A stretch of DNA of 64,000 bases. Source: Platycnemis pennipes (Eukaryota; Arthropoda; Insecta; Odonata; Platycnemididae). The notes beneath the pieces are model-generated. The model did no database searches. It was not told the DNA's origin and was given only the letters and a program-made list of their open reading frames with translations. Shown piece after piece: positions 33,525 through 46,110 of the stretch (positions are counted from its first letter, which is position 1; each line of letters begins with the position of its first letter). The position numbers were made by a program, and so were the translations under genes. The stretch spans positions 58,756,609 through 58,820,608 of the forward strand of contig OW121854.1 in the NCBI GenBank assembly GCA_933228895.1, given 5' to 3'.

Positions 33525-33770
33525 GATTAGAGGGCAGGGCTCACCCCGTACTAAGCCATTGGCGTGTGAAATTCACACATTCAGGGTAGGGAACCAGTTC
33601 CTTTCCCTGGGCCACCTGCGATTTCCTACGGAGTTCTAACATGCAGAAAATTGAATCGCGTGGATTTTAGGTGCGTGTCCTGAATTACTTCTGCCCGGTA
33701 TTTGAACCCGGGACCCTCTTGTCAGCCGCTCAGCGCACTACCCACTAAGTCACCTTGACCCCCAGTTGGC
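33525..33770 (-). repeat. tRNA-derived SINE (local family SINE-C)
   Basis: On the minus strand: head GGTGACTTAGTGGGTAGTGC (good A-box at about 33737-33756), B-box CGGGTTCAAATACCGGGC at about 33691-33708, then a body with GTGGCCCAGGGAAAGGAACT and GTGTGAATTTCACACGCCA, the latter containing a GTGTGAATTTCACAC palindrome. It is a single copy in the window and its body differs from SINE-A. Confidence 0.75.
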
Positions 33771-33879
33771 ATGGAGAGATCCCGTAATTAGGAAGAGCAA
33801 CGTACTGAAGGGCATTGAAAAGGGCAAACTGAAGAGAAAACGTATCACCCTCAAGATGACATCTATCCCTGATTTCCAC

Positions 33880-34075
33880 AGTTGTGCCCAATATATTCCA
33901 AATGTCTCAAGATATAGCCGATCAGGTAGTTATGTCTTCTTTTCAAACTTTTAAGCAGGCTTTTTCCCCATTATTCTTAGCACTTCTTCGTCTGTTACGC
34001 GGTCGATCCATTTTAACTTCATCTTCCTCCCGTAACACCACGTTTGGAATGCTCCAAAAATAATTGTGAATGTTG
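33880..34075 (-). mobile_element. L-beta LINE fragment
   Basis: Minus-strand translation reads AFQTWCYGRKMKLKWIDRVT, DEEVLRIMGKKPA, then LLKSLKRRHNYLIGYILRHL, close to the family consensus order. Truncated at both ends. Confidence 0.85.
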
Positions 34076-37000
34076 GAAATACTTCTAATAGAAAACGATA
34101 AGTTTTTTATGTGTATCTTGGCGGTTTATTTGAAGAATCCAACGCGAAATGCCAAAAGATTTAGAGGGAACTGGAAGACGTGGCTCTAATATGCAGTGAT
34201 GATTGTGGAAAGACTCGAAAATGGCGGCTATCGGTTACAAGTTTGTTACGTGGAATAGATGTTCGGTGTTATTAGAACGAATCACAAATCGAAGTATTTC
34301 ATAAGGAAAATCTGTCTTAAGGTGCCGGCTATGCCAGCAATCCTTGAATATTACAATTGATCTAGAACTTTGGGGACATTTCCTCGGCCCATATTATCAT
34401 TAGTTATCACTACTATTTTTGAAATTGCCTCTTCATAGTTTAGCAACGTGAAATAATGAATATCATGCTCCTTCGGATTCTATCATTTTCATTCGTAAAG
34501 CTATTCTAATTTAATTTAGGATAATATAAAAATTCTTTTAAACTCAGATTCGCTCCACGCTCAATACCTGTATGTGAAATGACGAGTAACAGAAAACTCG
34601 GCGGTTTGCATTTAATTGGAGAGCATTCCAATAAATTATTCTTCAGTCTTGATTCAGAAACAACAAATTTAATAATTTCTGCGCTAAAATAATATATTCT
34701 GGCTGCTATAACACCCGCTCCTCAAGTGTAATGCAAATAACTCCAATTTCCTGAGTATTAAAACATTTTATTTTTATGTATTACAACATAATATTTTATT
34801 GTTTTTTATCGATTTGTTCATGTCCTTTTTTTCATACTTACAGGATTTTTTTGCATTTTTGCTGTGATTAGACTTAAACTTCTCTCTGATTTTATTGTGT
34901 GCAAATTTTCAGATCGTATCCTGCCTTAATCTTCATGGAATAAGGCACTGCTACTATTATTCATAACTGTTGTTTTTTACACATTGCTATTTTTTTTGCT
35001 CATTAATGTTTTCCTGTAGGTACTGCTATATCGTAGCGGTACCGTTAATTTTTCACTCATTATTTTTTGGTGCTGTTATTCGGCAAAAGCACTGTTACTT
35101 TTTCATTCTTTTCTTCTCTGACGGCTGTGATAATACTGGGAATCGTATGTCTGTAGTTAATTTATGCTAGTCACTAGTTTCCGTGTCATTTTTTTGAGAG
35201 TATTTCTGGTTTGATGACCATTTTTTAACTTTTGTCACTCCAGCGTTTCGGGGAATATTTTCAATTAATCTGCCAATTTTATAGATTTTGGAAAATAATT
35301 AAGGTGCAATACTACTTTGAATTCTTATTAAGTCAGTTTATGGTGATTTGTATTACGCGTATTTTTTTAAGGGAAAACTAATTGAAAATTAGTGCTCAGC
35401 AAAATGCAAATCCAATTAGGAAAAAATATCTGAATTGGTTTTATTTGTAGCATTTTGATGTCGTTTGCTCTCACGAGTGAGTATCTCAATGAGCTGATAT
35501 GATGACCTTTTCCTAATAATAGTTGAGATATTTTTCACTCAAGGGAAAAAATCGTAGGTGCAGATGAGAAGAACACACCGTCGGGGTGTCTTCCCAGCTC
35601 TGCTATGGCAGGGGTATGAAGGTTCAATGGAAAACCTTTTCAGGAGGAAGGAGATATACTTTGCTAATACTTTTCTTCTTTGTTGATCATTTTCCAGACT
35701 CATCCCTTGGATGGAATACGAGGTCGTGGAATTCGTAGTCCTCGCTTTGATGTAAAAGTGGTGAGTAACACGAGTTTTCTCCTTGCGGTATTTATCTACT
35801 CAAAACATTCAAATTAACTAAAATGAGTGGAACTTTTTTGTCACAATCGCTTTATATATTCCAAATGTTTTATAATCTAACAGTACACCATATGTCTTTC
35901 TTGTACTGAAATATTATAATAACTCATTTCCTTCACTAATGAGTGCTTTAAGTTCCCTAAAATATTTGTTTGTGAAGTACTTCTACTCTTTATCGCGGCT
36001 CTCAATAACTCACGGTTAACTTCATGCAGCAAATTGTTTCCAATCCAATCTGCTCTTCAATCACTCATCACAGTCATATTTTCCCTGTTCCAATGACTTG
36101 TGACCTTATAATCCCTACCTTTAAACCTTGCGACGAGTCAAAGAGTAAATAGCAGAATTTAAAGACACCTCTGGCAATAATTAATTTACTTCAGCATGAA
36201 TATATGAGCAAATGTTTGGAAGTCTTCTGCTCGTAAAAGGGGAGGCGTATCAGGGTGGATTCCATTGATTGCGACGGAGAAAATTATTTGCTCTGGCGAT
36301 ATTGAAATACCTAGAATTAAAATATGTGTTTAATTTCATCAAGCGTTTCAGTAGTTAGAAAAGAACATTCTGAGCGAATTTTCATGCATTTTGTGACACT
36401 GTTACAGTTCAAATTATATGTGAACTACGTACGTAGAATTATCATCTTTTGCCCTAGCATTTCGTTAAATTTTCTAATTGTAAGTTGGGCGGGAAAGAAA
36501 TCGACAGATTTTTCTCCACGACTATTTTATTTTACTTGTTTTTCGAAAGTTCAGCCATTGTTATAGCGATTTAGCTTTTCTAATACATAAACTTCAAAGG
36601 TCCGTTTTCCTTGTACTATTCTTAGACGAATCCTGCTCTAGAATTGTGTGACGTAAAGGGAAAATCGTGCTCAACCTTGGAACTCCATGCTTGAGCACAT
36701 TGCCACCGACAGGAATGGGTTTTGGATGAATCCCGGAAGCATCTCGCAGCTAGAAAATTTATTACAAGGTCCTTAACTTCTTGCATTACATCTCAGTATT
36801 TGTTCTGCTTAAACTAGCCTTCTCAATGAACGAACTTCTTTTCACCAGGACCGTATATGTATTAAGATCATCGAACTTGACGGCAAAATATATCACAGAT
36901 CAAAATATTTTTCATGAAGTCGGAAGAAATTCAGTCTGTGTTCGTCAAATGCTATAAATAAAAATTCTGTGAGCGCTCACATTGTAATTACTAATTAACT

Positions 37001-37619
37001 CATAAGGCCCTAATAATTTTCTTAACTTTAAGTAGCTTTCTGGAATCTGAAGTATTAAAGTTTCCATAGAATGATGGGGAAAACTAGCGTTAATAATTTG
37101 ACTAAAAATGTAATCGTAATATATCTGAATTAAGGATTAATGATAATTTCGACAAGAAGTATTAACTCCCGTGTTAGCCGATCCTATCACGGATCTTCTT
37201 AACACGAGTGCTCGCCTTACCGTTACTTCTCTTAGGAGAGCCAGAACGTTAATACGGTTCTCAAAGGGTCTGGCACTTCAATGATTCTATCCCTACTGGA
37301 AGAGCAAGTAGTTGATCCTGTTATTGTGAGCTATGCGCTTATAGAAGGGTCCGCGTTTTTTGCAAACGTAGGCGACAGCAAAGAAAGATACGTGATCCCG
37401 ACCCTAGTAATCTCCCTCGTAAAATCTACGGTAATAATGATCACGAAGATATTTTTTCGAAGTTTGAGCTCATTTTTCTCCAGAATACAGCTGTACTCTA
37501 TAGCAGCTTTCAGAAAATCAAGGCCATTCATATATTACTGTGTTGTCTCTTGTCTCATTACGGCTACGGTACAAATTTGTGGCCCACGGGAGGGATCAGT
37601 CAACTAGATTGAATCCCAC
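34076..37619. other. Long AT-rich stretch without recognised features
   Basis: No repeat of the window maps here. Frames such as 36324-36566 and 37281-37607 (108 codons) have no recognisable domain. An imperfect hairpin (CGTGTTAG / TTAACACG type) lies at 37172-37207. Confidence 0.5.
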
Positions 37620-37990
37620 AACCGCGCGATAGCGACTGCGATTTGCGGACATCGAGCACGATGGCCCGAGCCACACCCATTCAGAAAAGCTCTGCCTTAA
37701 ACGAAGGTACGTAGGGACGTGGCCCGGGCCAAAGGAGAATGTAGACGTTAATTAAAGCCGGTGGGGCGTCACCGTTTCATGTGCGAGGCACGCATGCAAG
37801 GACAGTAAATAATTAATGCCGGAAGCCATCGATCGATTTCAATCATGCCTCCTCGCACATTCGCGACTTATACGCAGGCGACGAGGGAGTTGATTGAGGC
37901 CCCCCTATCGATGCGTCGGCGCGCCGTACACGTTCTTCGTGTGCGGATTGGAACCTGTTGTTATTGCATTACGATCGAAAGGGCAGCGTA
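37620..37990. promoter_or_regulatory. Unique GC-rich block, candidate regulatory sequence
   Basis: Unlike its AT-rich flanks and not shared with any repeat here. It holds several TAATTA/ATTAAT-type homeodomain-like sites (37750, 37810), CATCGATCGAT at 37828-37838, and ATGTGCGAGG at 37779-37788 inverted as CCTCGCACAT at 37851-37860. Sequence-motif density is suggestive only; no function is shown. Confidence 0.25.
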
Positions 37991-38331
37991 AATTTTTATT
38001 GTCATCATTAGTTTATCTACCAGTTAGGATGGGAGTGGTAGTAGTTATTCGGGTAAGGTAGCCAAAGGCTGAATTTGTTTTTGCTATTATGAATAAGTAA
38101 TTAGGTATGCGACTCAGTGTTATACGCAAGGGCTTTCTTATTTCATTTGTCCATGCCTATTGGCTGGGTGGATTAAACATATTTAGACTGGAAAAATGAA
38201 ATCATCTCGACTGTATAGTTTAATTTTTGTTAGGTTTCTCAGGTCAACGATGGTTTCAAACTTTATATAAAGCTAAGAAGTGATTGGCATATTGCAATGC
38301 CCACTACGATCTCAAGTCTTTTTTGCATTTT
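37991..38331. other. No recognised feature
   Basis: Contains GGGTGGATTAAACATATTTA at 38166-38185, an inverted partial match to the end of SINE-B (2505-2535). Otherwise unassigned. Confidence 0.5.
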
Positions 38332-38625
38332 TCAAACGGCTCCTTCCATACGATATTTCTTTGTTCTGATCCACATATTTCTACCCATCTTCTTGCGTAT
38401 CTGAAAACCTTCTTTCCTCCCTATTCCCCATTTACATTGAGTAATAACTTCAATAATGCCAATGGTATTACCTAACCCAACTGGGAACGCCAGCGTATTC
38501 TGCCTTCTGATTCCTTCCGAAAATCTTCTTTCCATCCCCAATCGTGCACAACCATTCTCCATTCTCTTCTCCTTTGCGTTGATCGTGTATTTTTCATTCC
38601 ACACCCATACTTCACAAGCCTCCAC
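38332..38625 (-). mobile_element. Possible LINE-derived open frame
   Basis: A 97-codon minus-strand frame with EVWVWNEKYTINAKEKRMEN and VITQCKWGIGRKEGF loosely follows the order of another RT C-terminal type (a KW.WAGH-like segment). The match is weak; it could be chance. Confidence 0.3.
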
Positions 38626-40132
38626 TGCTCGAGATTCTCGTCAGCAATTCTGTTTTCGTGGTAAATGCCCCCTCAGCTTATGATATTCCCTTTGGCAAAC
38701 TAATAAAACACTTAAGTTCTTACCAAATGTATCAACATGATAAAAGCATTCCATCTGTATTAAGTGACGCCTTTCCATTTTTAAAAACTTTAAAATTAAA
38801 AATTAACTGTCGGAACGATAGGTAAAGAATTTTCATTACGCACAATACACGCCCGACATGTAAACGAGTATGTAACACTTTTTCAAAGTATTACAAATCA
38901 AACTTAATTATTAATTCAACAAGCTTTTTTCAGGGAAATGTATACTTTAAAAGCTATTAATCTACCAACTCATACCATACGTAGTTGTGGCAGATCATAG
39001 AGTAGGGTATAGATAGATTATGGAAACCTCTTACTGTATTTTTAAAGCTTCTGCCAACAATTTCAGTCCTTTGACTGGCTTACGAATGATTGGTGATCGG
39101 AAAAACTTCTGGTTTCAAGTATCCCACTTTTACGCCTATATAAAGCTCCTCCTACGCCTTCTCCGTTTCCTCTGCATACTAATGGAAGGACATTGGTGAC
39201 AAATGGTGACCCTACCCAACTCCCCACCCCTACTTCTTACTCATCCATAGGGTCTCCTTACGTGAACTGTAGTTTTGGCTAAGCCGCGCGTCCTACCATT
39301 CCATTCTTATAACTTTTTTGTTTTTTCAATTTTTTCAGTTCAATATGCCTAATACTTTTACAAAGCCAAGGAAATTTTCAAGAGAATTTTTTAATTAACG
39401 AACAAATGTAAGTGCAATATTTGCAAAATCTGGAAAACTTGATCAATATACGTAATCTCTACAAAAGTATTGGCCGTTAGCGATGTCTTTCTCTTTGAAC
39501 CCATGTCTGTTATTTGGCGGGGATGTATGTACTTGCACGACTTATGTAATTACCTGCAACTGTTAAAATGTTCTCTCTCGGAACCAAGCAACCAATTATG
39601 AATGCACAAGTGATGTATCCGATATCAACTTGAATTTATAGACTCAAGGCAAAAGTGCACTGCCGCAGGTGCAACCAGCATCATGTTGATTTCTTAAATG
39701 CATAGTCTCTCTACTAATTATTATCTTTTTAATGGAAAGCTGGGCGTGACCACCTGATGAATGGATTGATCGATGTTGAAAATTTTACTGCCAGATTTTG
39801 CTCTTTGAGGGGTATTAAAAGTAACGAAAAGGATTCAAGCATTACGAAGCGCGAAAGGCAGTTCTGTAGCGGGAATTATAATTCCACTGAGAAAAAAATC
39901 ATCCTCCTCCCAGTCAAGGTGGTGAAGGGCAAGGTTGTATTCTTGTACTGGAGCGCCTTTCATCTGGTTACTCTGTTGTAATTAATCTCCGCTTTCTTCA
40001 ATTTGACGGTAAAAACTAGAAGGAAGTATAGAGAATCTTGATCTTAAGAGCTAAGCATCAGAGAGAATGAATATTAGGATTCTTACTCACTATAGAAAGA
40101 GATTGTTAACGTTCCTTTTCTCAACAAGAGTA
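38626..40132. other. No recognised feature
   Basis: Unassigned AT-rich sequence. The 74-codon frame 39757-39981 has no recognised domain. Confidence 0.5.
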
Positions 40133-40572
40133 TTACTCGGCAGTGGCTCACGCAGAAATTTTTTATGGAGGGGGTAAGGGGCGCCACCTGCCCGATCTTT
40201 TGCAAAGTGTAACCAAAATGTTATTTTAATGAGTATATTTTGATTGTCAGTAAGCCTTATTAGTTATTACGGTTATTACATATATGCATGCTATAAGTAA
40301 GCCATATCAGATTTACAGACAAAAAAGTCATAAACTATTTGGCCTATGCTAAGTTAGTTATGGATCAAGCACAGATGAAAGAGCCTTTCTTTTTTCTTTG
40401 GTCTAGTCTACTCGAGCAAAATGACGAAACGAGTTTTTCCTATTTTTACAATCGCTGCAACCATGTGCAGTGACTTGTCAATTAAAAACTAATTTGGATT
40501 TTGTAGGGAGCTAAGGGGGGCCAGGGCTCCTTTGCCTCGCCTCCCCCTCTTTAGTGCGCCGCTGTTACTCGG
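40133..40572. mobile_element. hAT-type MITE with 8-bp target duplication
   Basis: TTACTCGG at 40133-40140 and 40565-40572 flanks a 424-bp element. The termini are CAGTGGCTCACGCAG on the left and, inverted on the right, CAGCGGCGCACTAAAG. Purine-rich GGAGGGGG / CCCCCTC stretches lie just inside both ends. CAGTGGCG-like termini and 8-bp duplications are typical of hAT elements. No transposase ORF, so it is non-autonomous. Confidence 0.88.
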
Positions 40573-41390
40573 AACAGGTGGACGTACACGAATTTAAAGA
40601 AGCAAGAGAAATGAGGAATGATGGGTAGATGTGGAATAAATAAGTAAAGCAGTTGTGAAGTTTCCTTGTTCTACTTCCAGAGATGAGACTTTGGCGTTTG
40701 AGCCTTAAATGAAAGGGGTACGGAGTGACGAGTGCACGTGTGTATGTTTGCGACTTCTACACCGATGGGGAGACCTTCGAGAGTCGACAGGCCTCAGTTA
40801 GCCTTCGATAAATGGGTTGGGGCTGACATTCATCCGGCAGATATGAATGGAGCACGCGGGTTGAAACAAGAGGGACACTCCTCGTATGCTTTCATCGATG
40901 GAAATACAAACACACGCCCTCCACCTCCATGTATTCATGCACCCATTCGTTCATTCATGAAGCGAGGCGCCCGTGCCTAAAAAGAAAAACGTCGGCAATG
41001 AGAGGATGTGACGCATTTTTTTATTCTCCTTTCCTCCCCTCTCTCTGTCTCCCTTTCTCCCTCTCTCTCTTTTCCCCTCCAACCTCACCTCCTCCCATCC
41101 TTGAACTAAATTTACCTTCGGTACGTCCGGTGACGGCAATGGCGGCGGTGAAGTCGCGTTGACATCGCAATGAATGAGAGTCGGCACACCGCGGGAAGCG
41201 GGCGCCGAGGCGGGGAAATGACGCCGGAATGACAATCGGGAGGGAACGCGTGCGCGAGTGAGATTATGTCGACGTTTGTAATCCGTTTCGGAGGCAAGAT
41301 AAGAGTTGGAGAGGGTGGGGGGTCGGATGGGAGAGTCGGATTGACCGAGAACAGGGTTTTTAAGTAGCGGTAGAGTCCTAGCTTCCAGCT
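40573..41390. other. GC-rich patch
   Basis: 40730-41390 is CpG-rich with a long polypyrimidine tract at 41020-41100 and a (CCT)-rich segment. Several frames are open (up to 95 codons) but low-complexity. A possible CpG island; nothing anchors a gene to it. Confidence 0.4.
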
Positions 41391-41899
41391 CAGTGACAAT
41401 GTAATAAAAATTATGAATAATTTACGATAAATTGACGATAAGAAATCTCTTGGGCAACTTCTTCACGAAAAAAGTAGGTATACATTTTTTCATCATCAGT
41501 AGTTTTATATCCTTCATTGGAGAAGTAGCTCCTAAGTCTTTGCACGGACATTGTCAACCACCGTATGGCGTTTAATCTTAACCTTTTAGACCTTAGAGTT
41601 TTTTCTTCATGCGAACCCACAAAAACACTATACAAAACTTCATCCGCTATGCACGCACTGTATTATCAAGGTACCAGTATGGTTGAGCACCGCTCACTGA
41701 TATGGTCCAGAGTTCGCTCCTATTAGAGAGTTCCTACTTTGAGGAACAGTAGAAGCATGGAAGCTGGTTTATGCCCAGCAAAAGTGAACCTCATCCGGTG
41801 GTATAATTATTAGTGATAGTATTATACCGATTTAGGCAGGTTTTGATAGAGTATCCGTATATTCATACACCGGCCCATTTCCAACCCTGTTTCGCCCCC
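41391..41899. other. No recognised feature
   Basis: Unassigned. Confidence 0.5.
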
Positions 41900-42180
41900 A
41901 TCAGATCGACGTATTTTGAAGAGCATGATTGACAGAAAACTTTTGAGTATTGAGGTAGTGGGAGGAGAACGGGCAGTTTGGATGGATTGGTGTGGGGTAG
42001 GAGGTATTAAGATCTAAAGAGGGACATCATGTGAAAGGTAGGGGTCTATGGAAGAATCCCGTGAGATAAATGGAACAATTTTTGAAGTATGTGGAAGAGG
42101 AGAATAATGTTAATGTTTAGAGGTTAGCTGGTAGGCGAGTTGAGTGGAGAACTGCGTCCAACCAATCGTAGGGTTTTTTA
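41900..42180 (+). mobile_element. Decayed L-beta LINE 3' end
   Basis: Ends RLAGRRVEWRTASNQS then a stop near 42170, the C-terminal signature of L-beta. Upstream residues (KYVEEENNVNV, and a VGGERAVWMDW stretch in another frame) are badly decayed. Confidence 0.75.
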
Positions 42181-42689
42181 CTTATGATGATGCTAAATTA
42201 AAAAAATCTTCGATTGGCATTGGACCAGGTGACTTTACATCGATAGTCACATGAAACGTTTTAAAACGTAAAACATAGATGCGAATTAAAATTGCTACAT
42301 AATGTGGAAAGAGTGTATTGGTCTTTTCTAAGAGATACGGGAATGGTGTAAGTACGATGAATTGAAGGGGAGACGAATGATGTACAAAACTACAATACTG
42401 TGCAGCCTCCATCGCTATCATGGGAATTTTTATTATTCTAAACATTCCGAAAGCAGTTATATTAGCTTTAATCATCCGTCGAAAGAACCGAAACCGGTAA
42501 GGTTTTCTAAAAATGCCATTCTTCTTCCCTCAGAATGAGCTACATTCATCGAAGGAATAAAACACTTGTCCAAATACTAAACAGTGTATTTATTCCTAGT
42601 TTTTTGGGGAAGTGGACCGATAACTGATGCTATTTGCGCAAGAGAGTTGTGTAACTTGGTAAAGGTAGGAATTTTTTTAGGAAGGGTGG
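42181..42689. other. No recognised feature
   Basis: Unassigned. The 97-codon minus frame at 42182-42475 has no recognised domain. Confidence 0.5.
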
Positions 42690-42750
42690 AGAGAAACCCA
42701 TTGGCCATTAGCCAACCCAAAGGTCGCATGTTCGGATCCTTCCTTGGTTA
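42690..42750 (+). repeat. tRNA-like SINE head (SINE-D)
   Basis: GGCCATTAGCCAACCCAAAG followed by GTCGCATGTTCGGATCC gives a moderate B-box with the same preceding arm as at 11585-11650 on the minus strand. No body identified. Confidence 0.4.
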
Positions 42751-42879
42751 TCGAAGTAATGTATGTTGTCGTAGGTTTTGTGTGTACAGTTCGTAGGGCT
42801 TAGGCCACATTATGGAGTACCTACAACTTAAGCAGTTTATTTTTTCGTTTTTATCTCTAGTTTTGAAGTATGTATCCGC

Positions 42880-43155
42880 ACTTCAAGGCCCTTCAACCCG
42901 AGAGGAAAGGAATAAGCGGGTTATTAGGAAAGTTGGGGAGAAACCCGGGGTCGGCATTAGCCTGCTTTAAACGAAAGACGCCATGGGGGCCACGCCTTAA
43001 CGTCCCATACGACGGACTGAGTACTGCACTCGAAGTGCTCTCCAAAAGGCACACAAATTGGGACCGATGTACCAATGAAAAATCCGCCTGTGCTGAGATT
43101 CAAACCTGGGCCCTCAGCACAGTACTACAGCCACCACACCAACCCGATCCCCATG
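42880..43155 (-). repeat. SINE-A copy, nearly full length
   Basis: Minus strand: head CGGGTTGGTGTGGTGGCTGT (A-box region), B-box CCCAGGTTTGAATCTC, then body with CGAGTGCAGTACTCAGTCC, GGGACGTTAAGGCGTGG, GCGTCTTTCGTTTAAAGCAG and CCGGGTTTCTCCCC, and tail TCCTCTCGGGTTGAAGGGCC. It is the best copy for defining the family head together with 59188-59485. Confidence 0.9.
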
Positions 43156-43814
43156 TATTGTTCCCTCATTATGGGTGGAAGACGGTCTCAGAGAACAGTA
43201 AGAGGCAAAGTATAAAATCTTAGCCTTATTTTACATAGCATTATTAAATCTTATATGCATTCAAAGAGTGAATATAGTTTCCAAAAGCTTAACCAGGGTG
43301 GCAAGAAATTTAAGAATTACAAATCATATTACATATTCAACTATTGTTACACCTCACAATTTTTCATAATCATTCCGGTCATTAATTTTCGCTGTAGTTA
43401 GTGCTCGTTTTGCTAACGTAACTTTACCGCAAATTCCTTACGGTTTTGTTAATTTAAAAATATAGCATGCATGGAAACTTAAATGAATGGAACCGTTGGA
43501 AATGTAACAAATGGTGAGGAATGAACTCTTTTGCATCAATGTTTGCATTAATCACGGCAAAATTATTACGATGACGCGGCATCATTAACGAAATATACCC
43601 TCAAACATGTTGTTTTATTCGTGGGTAGTTGCACAAAAGGTAAGATGAAGTTGGCCAGATATATGTATTATCTTAACTCTTTTACACATAAAAGGAAACC
43701 ATGCGTTCAATATCATTCTCTTGGAACCAAAGACACTTGTTGAGGTATCACTAAATGAAAATGAACTGATACTGAAGATAAAGAGCTGTTTGTAAGGTTT
43801 AAATTTAAAGATAT
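43156..43814. other. No recognised feature
   Basis: AT-rich and unassigned. Confidence 0.6.
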
Positions 43815-43905
43815 AAATCATTTTCCTCAAACCATACTCTCTTTTTCAACCACCCTACCTTCATACCACCTTGCCTCCATACCCACATCTTAAAAGTGAG
43901 CAAAT
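43815..43905 (-). mobile_element. Short L-alpha LINE fragment
   Basis: Minus strand reads LLTFKMWVWRQGGMKVGWLK followed by KRVWFEE, the MWVWRR..KV.WV block. Confidence 0.65.
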
Positions 43906-44429
43906 TCACCATCGCGAGGTAGGCAAGAAAAATTGTCTTTGAAATGAAATATGGTAAATTGGATTTTTTTCTCTCTAGTTGTTCCAAATTGGTTTCAAAA
44001 GATTCTGTCAGAGAATTTTTTTCGCTCTTAAGCTAATAGCAGTGTCAGTTGAAAATGAGACTGGTAACTCTCTAAAGAGGGTCTGCAGCCAAATGAAATT
44101 TTTAAGTACTGCGAATCAAGAAGATAAGGAGAGAGATGGGACAAAATTTATCTTTAGAACGAGAAGTATGGCCGTGAATTACCAGAGCAGAGCCCTTCGT
44201 AGAGGCAGTGACCCTATCATGGTTTCATTACCGGCATCATTCAAATTGGAAACGCCATTTCATCGCTCCGTACGTCGTAATTTAGTCCTTTCCACTTTTT
44301 ATCTCCCATCGCAGCGGCGAGTGTGCAAACATCGTTCAAAAGAATTCATCTCGACGAAGTAATCAGATAAATTTCAATTTCAAGTCCATTATCCGCGGAG
44401 TGAATATTTATTTTTTTCATCCTTTTTCT
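43906..44429. other. No recognised feature; 127-codon open frame
   Basis: The plus-strand frame 43979-44362 is the longest frame here. Its product is basic with no recognised domain, and no acceptor/donor pair or codon bias makes a strong case for an exon. Left unassigned. Confidence 0.4.
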
Positions 44430-45120
44430 CTCTCATACGGACTGCTTTTTTTGCCGTGAGTAGTAAAAGTCACCCCCCCCATCCCACACACACAACCTGT
44501 CCGTGTGCCGCAGCGTATATCCCGCGGGGCAAGGTCATACTTTTTTTTTCGGGAATCATCTACATGAAGGCGATTTCCGCTTTCCGAGCTGAAAGAGGTT
44601 TTCTCTCCAGCCCCAATCCCTCCCGGTGTTGAAACATGACGTAGATTCATGCGTTGTGGATACGTGGATTAAAAAAAGAAACGTCGGGGTCGACATATTA
44701 GGGCCCCGCATTGTGAATAGATAAATTGTTGCCTTTATTCCTATGTCTATCCCTGGTCGAAGAGTGTAGGTACGTCCTGAAATATTGGGAGACCCGGTCG
44801 GTTTTTTGGTGGGGAATGTGTTCTGAGGGTGTGTTCCCTAAATGAATTTCTGCCGCCCCGGCGATCGTTATCTGCTGCGCTTCACCCTAGGGCCCCAGAG
44901 CGTGGCGGAGGGCCAGTCATCGGTCACGGCCTCGCGGCCCTCGGGTCCGTGCCGCTGTCGCAAGGCGTTGTGAGGTCGCTTCCGAAAGTCTCCTCGGAAA
45001 TCCCCGACGGCTCAGCGTGTTCTCCTTGCGGGAAATATTTCATTCCCGCCTGCAGAGATATTCTTCGGTCGTTGAGAGAATGTGGATTGCAGAGAGAGAC
45101 CACGGATAGCAATAATCATC
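44430..45120. other. GC-rich patch with a 170-codon open frame
   Basis: 44829-45115 is strongly GC/CpG-rich. The plus-strand frame from 44829 runs about 95 codons through it, then continues 75 more through antisense LINE sequence, so its length is partly accidental. The first part (Pro/Arg/Ser-rich) has no recognised domain. CpG island or untranslated exon is possible. Confidence 0.35.
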
Positions 45121-45124
45121 ATCA

Positions 45125-45330
45125 TGGGTCAACAATCCAAAGATCAGCTCGATGCAGCCATCCAATCGATTCTCCTATCAGCATACCTCTTCATACTTAC
45201 ATAATTATTTCCTTCACATCCTTAACAACTTATAAAAACTCGATATATTTTATGCGAAGCCTTCCTTTTCAATTCATCCCGTTCATTTTTCTCTCAAGGA
45301 TTGTCTTATTATACTATCATGAATATGGGA
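45125..45330 (-). mobile_element. L-beta LINE 3' end
   Basis: Minus-strand translation ends MKRYADRRIDWMAASS and a stop, with VVKDVKEIIM upstream in another frame: the L-beta C-terminal order. ATCATCATC near 45116-45125 may be its simple tail. Confidence 0.8.
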
Positions 45331-46034
45331 ATGAAAAATGAAAATAGTAATGAATGGTCCTAAATGGGGCTAGATTGAGACAGAACTGCTTCTTCTACTA
45401 TCCAACTCGTCGTCAAAATATTCATATATCTTTGAAGGTAGTCTTCTGTAAAACAAGACATAAAAAATTTAAGAAAAAATAAAAATGCATGATTACTATT
45501 TGATACAGGTATACATGAATACATATGAATGATGCTACACAACAAATAATAAATGGATAGCTTGAGATATATTACACTTAAAATCTTTCGAGAAATTCCA
45601 ATAAAAGAATTCCAAAGAAGAAAGAAGGAAAACCTGCAGACATCCAACTGATAGAGCAGCTAGTGTTTGCTAGTTTTACTATGGACGTGAAACGAAATAA
45701 AAAATAGGATACGCAGGAAATCAAATAGAGAAGGGGTAAGTTGCATTAAACGGGAAACCATTGAAATCAATGAAAACTATATGTGAATGTGTGGTTAACC
45801 ACTGAAAGAATCGAGCAGAGTGCTTTGTCTAACAGATGTTATAATTTAAGACCACTATTGATGTTATCTAAGGGGGAGGTATTTAGGAAGTAACGAAGTA
45901 ATGAAAATTTAATTTTGAAGGTCATGCTTTAACAACTTAGGGCGATTTTACAATCTGGCTATATATTTTGAGGATGATTTTAGTTATAAGTGTATAACTC
46001 TGATGATAATGATTTTTGTAATGAGACTGTCATG
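45331..46034. other. No recognised feature
   Basis: Unassigned. Confidence 0.5.
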
Positions 46035-46110
46035 ATTGGACTCAAAGAGGTGGCTAGCTTTCCCTCCCGAGGTCCCGGGTTGAAATCCCAGTTCGTCATC
46101 TGTCTGTTTT
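46035..46110 (+). repeat. tRNA-like SINE head fragment
   Basis: TTGGACTCAAAGAGGTGGCT then a B-box CGGGTTGAAATCCCAG at 46077-46092, at tRNA-like spacing. No SINE body follows. Confidence 0.5.

Noticed and set aside
44680..44700. GAAACGTCGG as another FB4-type motif
   Set aside because: No CTGA segment or hairpin precedes it.
44829..45341. 170-codon plus-strand ORF as a gene
   Set aside because: The second half is antisense to an L-beta LINE fragment, and the first half is GC-driven with no domain.
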